From Aquanectria penicillioides (lineage: Eukaryota; Ascomycota; Sordariomycetes; Hypocreales; Nectriaceae), in NCBI GenBank assembly GCA_003415625.1, contig PYIU01000001.1, positions 3,038,746 to 3,102,745 of the forward strand: a stretch of 64,000 bases of DNA. Reading direction: 5' to 3'. The notes beneath the pieces are model-generated. The model made no database searches, was not told where the DNA came from, and saw nothing but the letters and a program-made list of their open reading frames with translations. Shown here piece after piece: positions 21,821 through 32,391 of the stretch. The position numbers and the translations under genes were made by a program. Position 1 is the first letter of the stretch, and each line of letters opens with the position of its first letter.

Positions 21821-22936
21821 GTGCCTATGACAGAGGCCCAGACTGACCAACTGGTCCTCCATGCGAACACCAATATCCTCCTTCCCCAGCCCCGTGTGAC
21901 AGAGAAAGGAAGATATACTCATATGCGAATTAAAGTTCAAGCTTCGCCTAATGCAGAACCAATCGAGGTTTATGTCGACACAGGCTGTGGCAAACCGGTC
22001 GTTGATCGGGCGTGGCTTCAGACTCTTGTCCACACCATTGAGAAGCGCGCTCCCGTTGTTGTCAATGGACTTTGCGGGAAGATTCAATTGTGTGAATGGG
22101 CTACCTTCGATTTCTACGCCAACGGTGTTACCGAGGATGGGTCTAGCGGAAGGACTGCCAAATTTTCTGCTTCGGCATGGGTCCAGCATGGTCTGAAGCC
22201 AAACGCCCTGTTGGGCATAGCCTTTATTGACCCATATGACATCGATGTCCTCAATTCCAGACGGCAGCTTAAATGCAACGCTCTTAACGATTTTTTCATT
22301 CCCTTCTACTTCCTTGCAGCAGGCAAGAAGGTCAATAGACGCGTTGATGTGGCTCGCAGCACTGTGGTCCAACCGGGACAGACTTGTGTTGTCCCAGCCA
22401 CCTGGAAGGAGCTCCCTAAAGACCGTTCCTTTGCCTTCCACGCGTCGGCCCCAAATGCAGTTGGTGGATTGTTAGATGCCAATTCCCACCCGGGCATTGT
22501 GATGGTCAATAACACCAAGAAGCCAATTAAGCTCCATCGCAAGCAGAAGCTTGGCAACATTATGGAATGTGAGGAAGAGAGTTACCTGGCTACGATATGG
22601 ACTGGAGCTCTGGCTGCGCTGGCTATGTCTGCTACTGCTTTTGCTCAGCCGGGATCTGCGTCGACCATTTCAGGTCACGCTCAACAAACAAGCATTACTG
22701 CTGGAGCGCAAGTCCTTGAGGAAGCTCCTGCGCTCTCTACTACCTTTGACCTCTCTGGAGACATTGCTGCAGTTATCTCCGGGGAATATCAGATTGATTG
22801 GGCAGAGCCTGAAGAAACCCCGTTGAGCTTGTCAACCTTGAGCGATGCCATCTTTCAAGACGTCCAAAGTGCTGACTTGACCTGGAAGCAGAGACGAAAA
22901 GTTCCGTTACAGACCGCCGCGTTCCTTGCTTCATAG
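21821..22936 (+). pseudogene. Gypsy protease region
   Basis: An open frame of 371 codons containing the retropepsin motif YVDTGCGKPVVD, where DTG is the catalytic triad centre, followed by beta-rich sequence (LGIAFIDPYDIDVL) and an IKLHRKQKLGNI block that commonly precedes RT in this group. It opens without a natural start because it is an internal part of pol, and ends at a TAG that continues into the RT region in the same element. Confidence 0.75.
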
Positions 22937-24660
22937 GCTGCCGAAGAGCCTGACGGAGGCATTGAGGTAATCGACACCTCAGCCAAGGATCCCACCCAGC
23001 TCCCAGTCAACTGTCCTACCGTCCCTTTTCAAACCCATGTCCATCGAACTCCGAATCTCCCTGAAGAAATCACTAGCGATGGCGTTCACATCTACGCACG
23101 AGGCACGAAGTTCACTCGAAGAGCCAAGCTGCTGATTGAACGGCATGCCCGTCTGTGGGTCGACGAAGGCCTGGTGGAAGTTCCGCCTGGCGAGGAACTA
23201 TAGGTCCTGTTGATTGATAATTGGCATGAACATACGATTGCCCAGCGACCGTATCCATCTGGACTGAGAGATCGAAAATTTATCGATGAAAAGTTCGATG
23301 CCCTTTACCATTAGGGCAGGATGGAATGGGTATGAGGACCGACACCCTTCGCAGCACCTGTTTTCGTCGTTTGGAAAATGGTAAACGGACAACCTAAAGG
23401 ACGTATGGTGGTAGACCTGAGAGCTCTCAATAAGGTCACCATTCCAGACAACTATCCGCTACCTCGACAGGATGACGTTATACAAGCTCTCCGTGGCGCG
23501 CACTATATAACTGCGATCGATGCCTCTGCATTCTTCTTTCAGTTCGGCGTCGCTCTGGAGCATTGCGACAGGTTCACCGTGACAAGTCACCAAGGACTGG
23601 AGCGATCGACAGTTGCCCCCATAGGCTTCCGAAACTCCCCTGTCTATGTGCAGAGGTACATGGATCGCCTTCTCCATCCCTATAAAGATTTCTGTCGCGC
23701 CTTTATCGACGATATAGTTATCTTTTCCAGGACCGAGGAAGAGCACTTTGGCCACCTTGAGACTTTGTTTCAGTTGGTTGAAAGGAAGAACATCTCTATC
23801 TCTCCGACGAAGAGCTGGATTGGATATCCTAGCGCATAAGTCTTGGGTTTTCGGGTTGATGCTTTCGGTCTCACGACTACAGCGGAAAGGATTGCTGCGT
23901 TCGCTAAGCTTACATTTCCTCACCAGCTTGCTAGCCTGGAGCAGTACATCGGAGCCATGGGGTATATTCGACATCTCATTCTGTATTATGTAAAGCTAGT
24001 TGAACCTTTATAGAAGCGGAAGGTGGCCTTGCTTGCTGTGGGCCGGGAAGCCGGAAAGGTTGTTAATAGGAACCCAAATAGATGGAAAGCCTATACCCAT
24101 TCGACCTATTATGAACCTATTGCTGAGGAGATAGCTGCATTTGAGGCCATTTAGGATGAGATTGTGAGCGGATGGATGTTGTTGCATCTTGACCCTAAGA
24201 AGCGCCTTTATCTTCAACTTAATGGCAGTCTTAAGAGGGGCTTTAGAGCAGTCCTTTTCTACCTTAAGGACGGTTATTTATGGATCCCTGGCACGCATAT
24301 TCTAGCTATGGCAATGCGTTCTATTTGCTTCTTTAGCCGATTACTGTTACAGGCGGAGAAGAAGTACGGACTAATAGAGCTTAAGGTAGCTGCGCTGGTT
24401 TGGGGTGTGAAGAGGCTTCGAACCTCAATTCAGTTATCAACCTTACCGACTACTATTCTAATCGATCACTAATCGATAAAGGGCGTTGTAGACAAGACTA
24501 CCTTGGAAACTACTAGCATTGATTGAGCTAGCTGCAGGCTGGTGGTCGCCTTACTTTATCTGTCTGAATATGAGCTTGATGTATATTACCTCCCTGGGAA
24601 GAAGAGCTTTATTCTAGATGCCTTAAGCTGACTGGCTGCTCTAGAGACCGATATTGATGC
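22937..24660 (+). pseudogene. Gypsy reverse transcriptase and RNase H region
   Basis: Upstream conserved sequence (YARGTKFTRRAKLLIERHARLWVD) leads into RT: VVDLRALNKVTIPDNYPLPRQ, AIDASAFFFQF, and FIDDIVIFS, the catalytic xDD box with Phe in place of Tyr. Connection and RNase H sequence follows (LQLNGSLKRGFRAVLFY; EKKYGLIELKVAALVWGV). At least five in-frame stops break it, so it is inactive. Confidence 0.8.
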
Positions 24661-25029
24661 GGCTTGTGTGAGAGAAGACTATACGGCTTTTGATGATGTT
24701 TTGGTTGCCGTTGAAGCTATAATATTTGATGAGGTGAAGGCCCGGTCTTAGGATAGATACCTTTGCAATATGCACTACAGTAAGATCGTTAATATGCTTG
24801 CTGGAAGGGATGTGTTGTTACTAGCCTCTCTTGATGATGAGGGCATTGCGAATGCTTTAAGGCGCGGGCTGTTCTTTGAGATGTGAGATGGACTTCTTTA
24901 CCATTAAGGACTATACGGATACCTTTGACTCTACGTGCTAAAGTCTATGGTCAATGAAATGCTTTGGATGGCATATAACAATCAGCATCACTTTAGTTAA
25001 GAACAAATAACTAGAGAGCTTTTAGGCCT

Positions 25030-26170
25030 GGCTATCTAAAACTTATCCTTACAAATTAAGAGATATATACACAAATGTGAGACTTGTTGTTTTGGCCAGA
25101 TAAGTCATTAATAGCTTATAGGCAACTATTAACCAGTTCGTCCTCTAACTCAACTAATGCATACAATCACAATAGACTCCATTATGGAGCTTCCTTTAGT
25201 CTCATTAAAGGGATCCCCTTAGGCATTGGAAGGTTGTGATACCTTTAACCAATTGATGACAGTTATCTGTGCTGTAAGCAAGAGATGTTTGCTTATTCTA
25301 GGACATTCTATATACTCGGCAAGTCAGTGGGCGACAGTACCAGCTCGACAGCTTATGCTATTCGATTGGGGAATGCTGAGGGTTATTATTTTCGATTGCG
25401 ACCGAAAATTCAACTCTGACTTCTGGATGGGACTTTGGAAGGCCTTGGGAATGAAGATAGCGATAATAACTGCATATTATCCACAAGCTGATGAACTAGC
25501 TAAATGATAAAACCAGATAAATAAGATTGCTATGCGATTCTACTATATGGAATACCCTGGAGAAGATTGGACGGTTATCTTGCCTGCTCTCCAATGGAAT
25601 CTCAATAGAGCATACAATACCAATATTGGGTTTTCTGCATATAAATTCCTCTTTGGAGTTAGTCTTTGAGGCCCCTTGGAGGATGTTCAACCAGTGAGTG
25701 AAGCCGATGGCGTTCCCTTTCTTTATAAAGCCGTCCGCAAGGAAGTGCAGTTAGCAGTGGACTTTGCAGCAGCTAAGGCCAAGAGATGGTATGACGCCAG
25801 ACACCGCCCTATCTTGCTTCAAGCTGGCGATCGAGTCTATTTATGGCTCTATAATGGATATTACCTTTTTGGAAACCCTTCTTGAAAGTGGTCCTAGCAG
25901 AGAGCTGGTTTATTTAAGATTCTATGAATGGTTGGAGACCTTGCTTGCGAACTGGATCTTCCTGACAACATGAAGATTCATCCTGTTATCTTATGCCAGC
26001 AGCTCCAACCCGCACATGTAGACGACTTCAAGCCGGAGGAGCCGGGACCCGTTGAGGCGGACTCGGATGGAGATCAATACGAAGTCGAACGTATCATCCG
26101 AAGAGAGGTTTGCAATTTTGGAAGTAATGCGACACCTTGTGATGGATATTGGATCAAATGGAAATGATGG
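25030..26170 (+). pseudogene. Gypsy integrase and chromodomain
   Basis: A zinc-binding remnant (KCETCCFGQ) precedes the catalytic core, with DGCDTF replaced by EGCDTF and a clear IIFDCDRKFNSDFW block where the second catalytic Asp lies, then ITAYYPQADE. The C-terminus shows the chromodomain hallmarks YEVERIIRREV and YWIKWK. Chromodomains steer integration to heterochromatin. Stops and frame changes make it non-functional. Confidence 0.75.
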
Positions 26171-26831
26171 GGAAACTATGTCAATGCGTGGGTTTGCGCG
26201 GAAAACATCGATGCCGAGCTGGTCAGCAAGTTTAATGAGGAGCATCCCGATGGGAATGAGGGACCTGCCTCGCGATGGCGACGACCCTCGTCTGTCCGAA
26301 AGCCTGCTCCTTAGGTCCAGGACCAAGTCCAGCCCAAAGGACCCTGTGGTCGACTACGAAAGAACCCGATAGATAGACCTGCTACTTAAGTGGCTCCTGA
26401 CGCTGCTCCTACACTGCTTCCGACCGACCAATAAACTCAACACAAGAGACCTTGCGGCCGACCTCGAAAGAATTCGACGAATGGACGAACCGATGTGCTA
26501 AGAGCGATTCAGAAGCCTTAAAGACTCCGCCGCAGTCGTCGGCTACAGAGCTGATCATGGCAACCGATCGAAGGATGCAGAGAATGGGTGAATAAAAAAC
26601 TGTAAGATATTTGGGAATAGCCTCACTGAGGATAGTGAGATGGCCTTTTGGGCCCGGGATATGATGCGGAAAAACCGGGCCAGCAGCAAACAGAGCTCTC
26701 ACATGATCGATCAAGGGCCAGCTAACTTTGTAATATGGAGGAACTTTTGCCCCGCTGCATTGCAAGAACGGTGGGCAGCCCTCAAGACCGATGACAATTT
26801 TTTCTTTGTTTCATTTTTTAGTCATTCTTGA

Positions 26832-27143
26832 TCACAACTAAAAGGGCTCTAGTAGACCAACGTATTTCAACCATGCTCCATGGGCATGGTGCACCTATTT
26901 TATGAAAATCAGAACCACAGGGTCATTTGGGTGGGCTATCTCGCCTAGGTGCCTATATTTAAGGCCTTCTTCTCAGACCGGATCGACTACTATGATTGCA
27001 AATACTCTCATTCAATCTACCCATAAAGTAGCATAAACAACAGCCACCCGTATCCGTATTCTTCCAGGTAGCTTCTCTTATGTGGAGGATTGATCTCAGT
27101 CTGGCCCGGCACAAGCCCCAAATCAGGGTATAGCCTGGCCTAT
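26832..27143. other. Intergenic, nothing recognised
   Basis: 312 bases between the gypsy tail and the NmrA-like stop codon, with no frame or repeat of note. Confidence 0.45.
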
Positions 27144-28085
27144 CTAAAGCGGCAGGCACTCCAGAAGGAGATCTTTGTCTCTCTGCAAAGCCAATTCCAG
27201 AGAAGTAAACGGTATGCCGAATTTAGTCTGGACTTCTTTTGCAATCCCCTCGATATCGCTGAAGTCCTTGACGTTTGCCCAGAGGTGGAATCTGTTGGCA
27301 AACACAGTGGCATCCATCTCCTTGAGTTTGGCTGGGGTTCTCTTCACCGAGCGGACTTCCCTGCCGCTAACCTTGATAAGAATGTCGCGGACTTCTTCAA
27401 TAGTCAGATTTTCGTTGCCCATGTCGATCTCTTGGCCGCCAAATTTAATTGGATCCTGTAAGGCTGCCGCAGCATATATCCCAATATCGTGTGCATCTGT
27501 CTGGGGCATCCTTGCATCTGTCTGGGGCATCCTTGCCTCAGCAGTGTAGAGGTGGTCCATTTCACCACTTGTCGGAAGTCTAGGAAAGTTTCCATACACG
27601 CTTGGCGCAAAGTAGTCAATGTGAATGAATGATGGCCGAAGAATAGTGTAGGCTTTGAAACCCCCACCGCGCACAGCATCCTCAACCTGCGCCTTGGAGG
27701 AAAAGTACCCGTACAGGTCAACTTCCTTAGTCACATCATCATCCCACATGGCCTTGTTGCCTGTGAAAAAAGTCGTCGTCGCAACGACAGTTTCAACTCC
27801 TGCTTCCTTACATGCAGCGACGATAGTCTCAGCCTGTTGAGTCTCCAACCCCGGAATTGGGTAGGTGTTCAAGAAAGCGCCTTTACAGCCTCGAGCTGCT
27901 TGGAGAATTTCATCAAAATTAGTACTTTCTCCTTTGAAAAGTGTGATTCTTGGGTTCTCCAAGACGGATGGAATTTTCTTGAGGTCGCGTACAACCGCAT
28001 GGATCTTGGCGCCCGCTGCCAACAGGTGCTTAATAGTCCATCGGCCCTGTTGGCCAGTTGCCTGTGTAACTAGGTAGGTTTCCAT
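27144..28085 (-). CDS. NmrA-like NAD(P)-binding protein
   Basis: 313 residues from ATG 28085 (METYLVTQATGQQGRW), which places the Rossmann nucleotide-binding turn at the N-terminus as in NmrA/isoflavone-reductase relatives. The frame stays open for another 101 codons upstream, but that part has no family match, so the internal ATG is preferred. Conserved features are HAVVRD after the second strand, a YGYFSSKAQVEDAV helix and a LRPSFIHIDYF substrate-side segment. Members act as redox-sensing regulators or small-molecule reductases; the role is not determined. An 18-base perfect tandem duplication at about 27502-27537 adds a second ARMPQT-type hexapeptide. It is divergent from a damaged Zn2Cys6 gene that could once have regulated it. 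Confidence 0.85.
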   Translation of the reverse strand: METYLVTQATGQQGRWTIKHLLAAGAKIHAVVRDLKKIPSVLENPRITLFKGESTNFDEILQAARGCKGAFLNTYPIPGLETQQAETIVAACKEAGVETVVATTTFFTGNKAMWDDDVTKEVDLYGYFSSKAQVEDAVRGGGFKAYTILRPSFIHIDYFAPSVYGNFPRLPTSGEMDHLYTAEARMPQTDARMPQTDAHDIGIYAAAALQDPIKFGGQEIDMGNENLTIEEVRDILIKVSGREVRSVKRTPAKLKEMDATVFANRFHLWANVKDFSDIEGIAKEVQTKFGIPFTSLELALQRDKDLLLECLPL

Positions 28086-28608
28086 GATGATATCCTTACT
28101 TGGATTGAATGAAATATGAAAGATGCGAGAGCAATTGCGTGTTAGTGATTGCGATGTAAGTGGTAATCTGCCTGACTGAGGAGGCAAACCGGCTACATTT
28201 TTAGCCGCTTTCGACCCTGGCTGGGCATATGGCAGCAATCCCTTGAGAATATCGGAATCAATGGTAGCCTGCACTACGACCGAAATGCCAGGGGGTGCCA
28301 TTTCGAGATGGGTAAAGTGGGGCGCGTCTAACCTAGAAGAGTTGAAACGGATGACAAATGCCATGAGCTGCTTCGGAGAAAGTTGCATCTAGTGGGTCTG
28401 GTACTGGTGCAACTTGCGGCGTTGATGACTTAGGCTAGTTCACAACCCGGGTGCTATTAAAACTATACGGCCCCATACGAAGCAACTTTGCTCGAACATC
28501 CATGACTCCGCTAACCTGGACAGCTGTTGATTTCCCATTCTTTATCTTGTACCGGTGCTCGTATAAGTCGTCAGCGGCCACAGGCTCGGAGTTAACTCCA
28601 GTGAGACC
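28086..28608. promoter_or_regulatory. Shared divergent upstream region
   Basis: 523 bases between two divergent starts (NmrA-like gene leftward, Zn2Cys6 gene rightward). It would contain both promoters. No specific operator could be assigned. Confidence 0.4.
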
Positions 28609-30348
28609 ATGTCCACCCATCCAACGAAAGCTAGAAAGGGGTGCTAGACTTGCAGTGGTAGGTGACGGTGCCTTGAACACCTGGACTAACACGCCATTGT
28701 CTAACCACCCTCCCTCAGTTCGAAAGGTTCGATGTGATCGGGCCCTGCCCACGTGCCAAAAATGTACTCGAGCTCAACGAGCTTGCGAAGGGTATGGGTT
28801 TCGATTATCATGGCCGAGTGTTAGTGATAAGAAGCGTGCGATTACGAAGGCATCACCGCCAATCCAGACGCGTTTTGCCAGGGCACCAACCTTTTGTTCA
28901 TTAATACAACTTGGTGGGACATTGAATTATACCGTCATCTGTCGTTGCAGAGCGTTATACAGACTCCCCGTTTATTTCAGCCTACCCTAAATTTGTGGAG
29001 GCAGCCTCAGCCAGGAGGGAAGAACATGGAGCTGGTGCATTTTTGTAAGCTTGATACGCCACCGCTATGTCATAATGCCATTACCAGGCTCACCATATTC
29101 GCACTCTAGTTTATGAGGCTGCCCACCTCTCCTTGGTTACTTTCAATCCAACCACATGGAGTACCCGAGATTTACTTCTACGCATGGCTGTAGGACATGA
29201 TACTGTTCCAGGTCGCGCTCTATTTTTTGCTCTGCTTGCAATATCTTCTCTCCGTCGTAGCGGGCTCCACAAAGACACTCTGAAATTCAAAGTAGCCGCC
29301 CTTCATGCCTTGTCTGCTTCCGCGAATGGAGGCATTCTCAGCTCGGCCGAAGCTACTCAACATGTTGCAGCTTGTATGCTCCTCGGTACCTTTGAGGTAG
29401 GTAACTAATCGCGGGGAATTGGTCGGGGTTTGGCTGACTTGGCTTTATAGACCCAGCAACCATCCGAAAGCTCAGGGGAGTGGCTCTGGTATATTTGGGG
29501 AGCCATGGATATCATCCAAGGCACTGGCCTTGAACACCAATCCGACCAACCAGACATTGGTAATCTTCTAGATTGGGTTTATTATCACAATGCTCTGTCT
29601 CGATTTGCCATGCATCATTGGCGCCACAAGTCCGTAGTGTTCACACCTACAGGTGTGAATGGTTCGGACCCGCAAGGTGTTCGGCATCCACCTCTGTCAA
29701 AGTCAAGGCCTGTATGTTCACTAATGAGACTACTCGCCACTCTATCACCGTCACTTGCTAATGCTCCATGCGTAGGCATCATGCTCTCCGAATCCTGCCC
29801 ACGCAATATTGAACCTGCTTTCCGAGACATGCGACACGTTACTTGATCCACGGGACCCCAGGTGCCAGGATGAGGAATACCAGGAGCACCTCGTCACCCT
29901 TGAGAAGAAAGTCAGAAGCCTCCCCTCTGCACCACCGTCGGTCTTGACGGGTGGGGACCTCACCGTGTCGGTAGAGCTATACCAAATGGCTACCTTGATC
30001 TATGTAGCACGGGCTTCACAGAGCCCATGGAAACAGTCGCCGGCATTAGAGTCCTTGATAGACAAGGCATTCGCCGTCCCCATTCAGTCCCCCTCCTGCG
30101 ATCACTTCTTCCCGCTCTTCATCTTAGCTTGCGAGGCACGGACAGACAAGCAAAGGCTATCCATTATGAGTTTAATTGAAAGAACTGAGAAGCGAGCCTA
30201 CATGCGTAGTATGACACAGTTGAAGGCCCAGATCCTGTCGATTTGGGTGCAGCAGGACCTCCATGCAGATTCTGAACTACTATTGAACTATCTTGGAATG
30301 ATTAACGCGGTAGTTAGCTCTAATGACACTTTACCTTTGTGTAAATAG
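28609..30348 (+). pseudogene. Zn2Cys6 transcription factor, damaged
   Basis: The start MSTHPTKARKGC is followed by TAG where the zinc-cluster consensus usually has Trp (GC-W-TC). The cluster resumes as RKVRCDRALPTCQKC and CEGYGFRLSWP after a probable intron. The middle region (INTTWWDIELYRHL, then VTFNPTTWSTRDLLL) and the C-terminal half (WYIWGAMDIIQGTG to LLNYLGMINAVV) fit the Fungal_trans_2 regulator family. Three clean GT-AG introns are predicted: 29051-29109 or close to it, 29397-29450 and 29712-29775. A frame shift near 28892-28895 (TTTT) would be repaired by one more T. With the nonsense codon in the DNA-binding domain it is probably inactive, unless the base is a sequence error. Confidence 0.7.
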
Positions 30349-30700
30349 AGTTGTGGTATGTAGTTTATGAGATGGGCTTCATGGGGTTGGTTGCATAGAA
30401 GAAACTGCCCAGAAGTACAAAATAACACAAAATTGCTTTTATCGCACACCGCAACCTCTCAAATTACCTAGTCGCAGACCTCACCAATCAAACTAAGCTA
30501 TTGTTTGATTGTTGTGTATTTCTTCTTTCGGCAAACCCATTTTTCGAGCTGCCCCCCAGATCAAGGGTTCGATGGATAAACGGCCAGATAGATGCAAAAC
30601 AACTACGGCCGCCACTACAAATCAGATGATATGGTGTTTGAAAGTACATGAACATGATTAAATTTATGTTAGCATCCCCTAGTATAAGCTCGCCCCATTG
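30349..30700. other. Intergenic between convergent genes
   Basis: No feature recognised in these 352 bases. Confidence 0.5.
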
Positions 30701-31273
30701 CTAGCCAGCTGTGCTAAAGTAGGTTTTTGCAACCTCGTCCACCACTCGTTGTGATATCTCCAAGTGCACTCTATTAATACTGAGAGTGATACATGGCATC
30801 AATAAACGATTAGCTTCGACGCTTACCTCCTCGTATAGCTCCCATTCTTCCGTTACCTCCGTTGTTGCTGTGCTAGAGGTTGCCTCGGATAATGCAGGAG
30901 ACATGGACATGTCACACCGAGGACGAGCTACCCAGTGTGCCCAAATCACAACCCCGACTGTAGCGTTAGCGCGACCTTGTATTCCATCGGGCGTGCACTA
31001 AAAAACGACTGGCCACACATTTTCCTTTGTGACGCCTAGAACCAGGGTAACCGATTCGCGAACCTGAAAGGTGCGGATAGTGTCGTCCCAGGGCCCGAAA
31101 GAGGGATCGTCGGCGACGGAGTCGGGATTGGAGGGAATCTTGGCGATTTTGACGATGTTCGGATTGTGGCGCAAAGTCGGTGTATAATAGGTTTGGATGA
31201 AAGTTAGGACGACGGCTGGCGGGAGGTTGCTGGGGACAGGGATGGACAATGTCAGGCGATATTGCGATCGCAT
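30701..31273 (-). pseudogene. DUF7053-like protein with one in-frame stop
   Basis: From ATG 31273 (MRSQYRLTLSIPVPSNLPP) one frame runs to 30701 with a single TAG at 31000-30998. Ignoring that stop gives about 190 residues, close to the size of the fungal DUF7053 group: a PHE-like helix with RHNPNIVKI, a RTFQVRESVTLV strand, then after the stop CTPDGIQGRANATVGV, and a C-terminal EEVSVEANRLLMP block with a closing helix. The match is from memory of the family pattern; function is unknown. CAG-to-TAG is a single C-to-T change and the rest of the frame is clean, so the loss looks recent. Assignment to the family is moderate. Confidence 0.6.
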
Positions 31274-31664
31274 TGCCAAATTCAGGCTATCGAGGACACC
31301 TAGGTAACTAGCTAGTTGGGTTAGCAACAACAAGGTGGATTTGCAGTAACTGTCCGGCGAAGTCTAATTACTGCGGGGTTTTTTCCCCTCTTTTGGAGGG
31401 GTCAAGAGGGAGGGGTACATGTGGCTATGCACGGGGAGTGAGTGCTTTGGTCACGAAGACGGCGCTAGCGAGTCGGTGACATGAATAAGTAGCGGCCAGG
31501 CAAAGGAGCGTTCCTTTTGGTCAAATGCGGCACAGGTTGCGTTGCACAAACGCCAGGCGAGAGGTTCGACGTTTGTTGTCATGGCAAGCTCATGAATGGC
31601 GCTTGGCGATCGGATAGACCAAGATAACATTGCGTGATCAAACACATGATTGAACTTCTCGTCG
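31274..31664. other. Intergenic, nothing recognised
   Basis: Upstream of the DUF7053-like gene. A 64-codon minus frame (31451-31645) has no recognisable feature. Confidence 0.45.
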
Positions 31665-32118
31665 TGTTTAAAGTACCTATAGAACCAAAAGTACCACTTG
31701 TTTCGGCAAGGGGGTACCTCCAGTTTTTGCTGAGGTGCTATGGTTCAATAGGCTATGAGCCCGGTTCGTCGCTGCCGCCACTGTATTGGTCGCACAATTC
31801 GCTTCGTATTGCACACGATTGTTGCACAAGACCAGAAAACAGAGAAAAAGGCAAAAATCCCTTGGTTCAATTCCCTACCACTAGGGAAGATTAAATGGAT
31901 CCAGAGCCAGAGCCCGAGCCCGTGCTACAGTGCCAGTGCCAGATATGCAAGTTCTAGTAAAATGGATCCAGCCCACATACGTAAGTCAAGCTTGCGATTT
32001 GGAAGGCCAGGGCCAATCACTAGCTTGAGGGGGAGTGTTGAAAGTATAGAACCTAAAGTACCACTTGTTTCGACAAGGGGGTACCTTCAGTCAGTTTTTG
32101 CTGAGGTGCGATGGTCAG
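31665..32118 (+). mobile_element. Terminal-repeat retrotransposon in miniature (TRIM)
   Basis: Two direct terminal repeats of 86 and about 83 bp (31665-31750 and 32036-32118) share CACTTGTTTCGRCAAGGGGG and TTTTTGCTGAGGTGC. The 5' repeat is followed at once by GGCTATGAGCCCGG, a primer-binding site complementary to the initiator tRNA-Met anticodon arm. The 3' repeat is preceded by a polypurine tract (GAGGGGGAG). The interior is 285 bp and has no gene. This is the definition of a TRIM: LTR, PBS, PPT, LTR and no coding. It must be moved in trans, most plausibly by a Copia element with the same primer type. The 3' end is overwritten by a Copia-1 LTR. Confidence 0.85.
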
Positions 32119-32391
32119 TGTTGGACCACATGATTTTGAGCGACGCAAACCGCAAACATCGCGCCTATTAGTTTCAATAGGCGAAAACTAGCGAGTAGCA
32201 TACTTCATGCTGTTCATGGAAATGCTAAGCGAAGGATTAGCTAGTTCAAAAGATGTACGATGGTCTCCCTTAGTCTATTGTTTTGGTTCTTGCTCTTCAT
32301 CACAGAATTGATCAGTTAGCTCGCATAGAGTAATTGAAGTCATTTTTGCTTGGTCACTCACTCAATGCTCTATGCCTTGTAGCTTTCTACA
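32119..32391 (+). repeat. Copia-1 solo LTR, copy A
   Basis: 273 bp, TGTTGGACCACATGA to GTAGCTTTCTACA. It abuts the TRIM 3' LTR. No 5-bp duplication is visible. Confidence 0.85.

Larger units (their letters stand above)
19236..26831 (+). mobile_element. Ty3/gypsy chromovirus, decayed
   Basis: Order: 5' LTR (19236-19396), a TTGGTAGC sequence just after it that may be the primer site, gag (19868 on), protease, reverse transcriptase, RNase H, integrase and chromodomain (to about 26170), then a 3' tail. The domain order PR-RT-RH-IN-chromo defines the chromovirus branch of Ty3/gypsy. Many TAG/TAA stops occur where CAG or TGG is expected, as left by RIP-like C-to-T changes. A complete 3' LTR was not found; 16 bases matching the LTR start (TGATGCGGAAAAACCG) occur at 26662, so the 3' LTR may be truncated there. 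The end coordinate is approximate. Confidence 0.85.

Noticed and set aside
26662..26831. Complete 3' LTR of the gypsy element
   Set aside because: Only the first 16 bases match the 5' LTR; the rest differs and may be pol C-terminal coding.
28086..28388. N-terminal extension of the NmrA-like protein to ATG 28388
   Set aside because: The extra 101 codons show no family match, and the Rossmann start is at ATG 28085.
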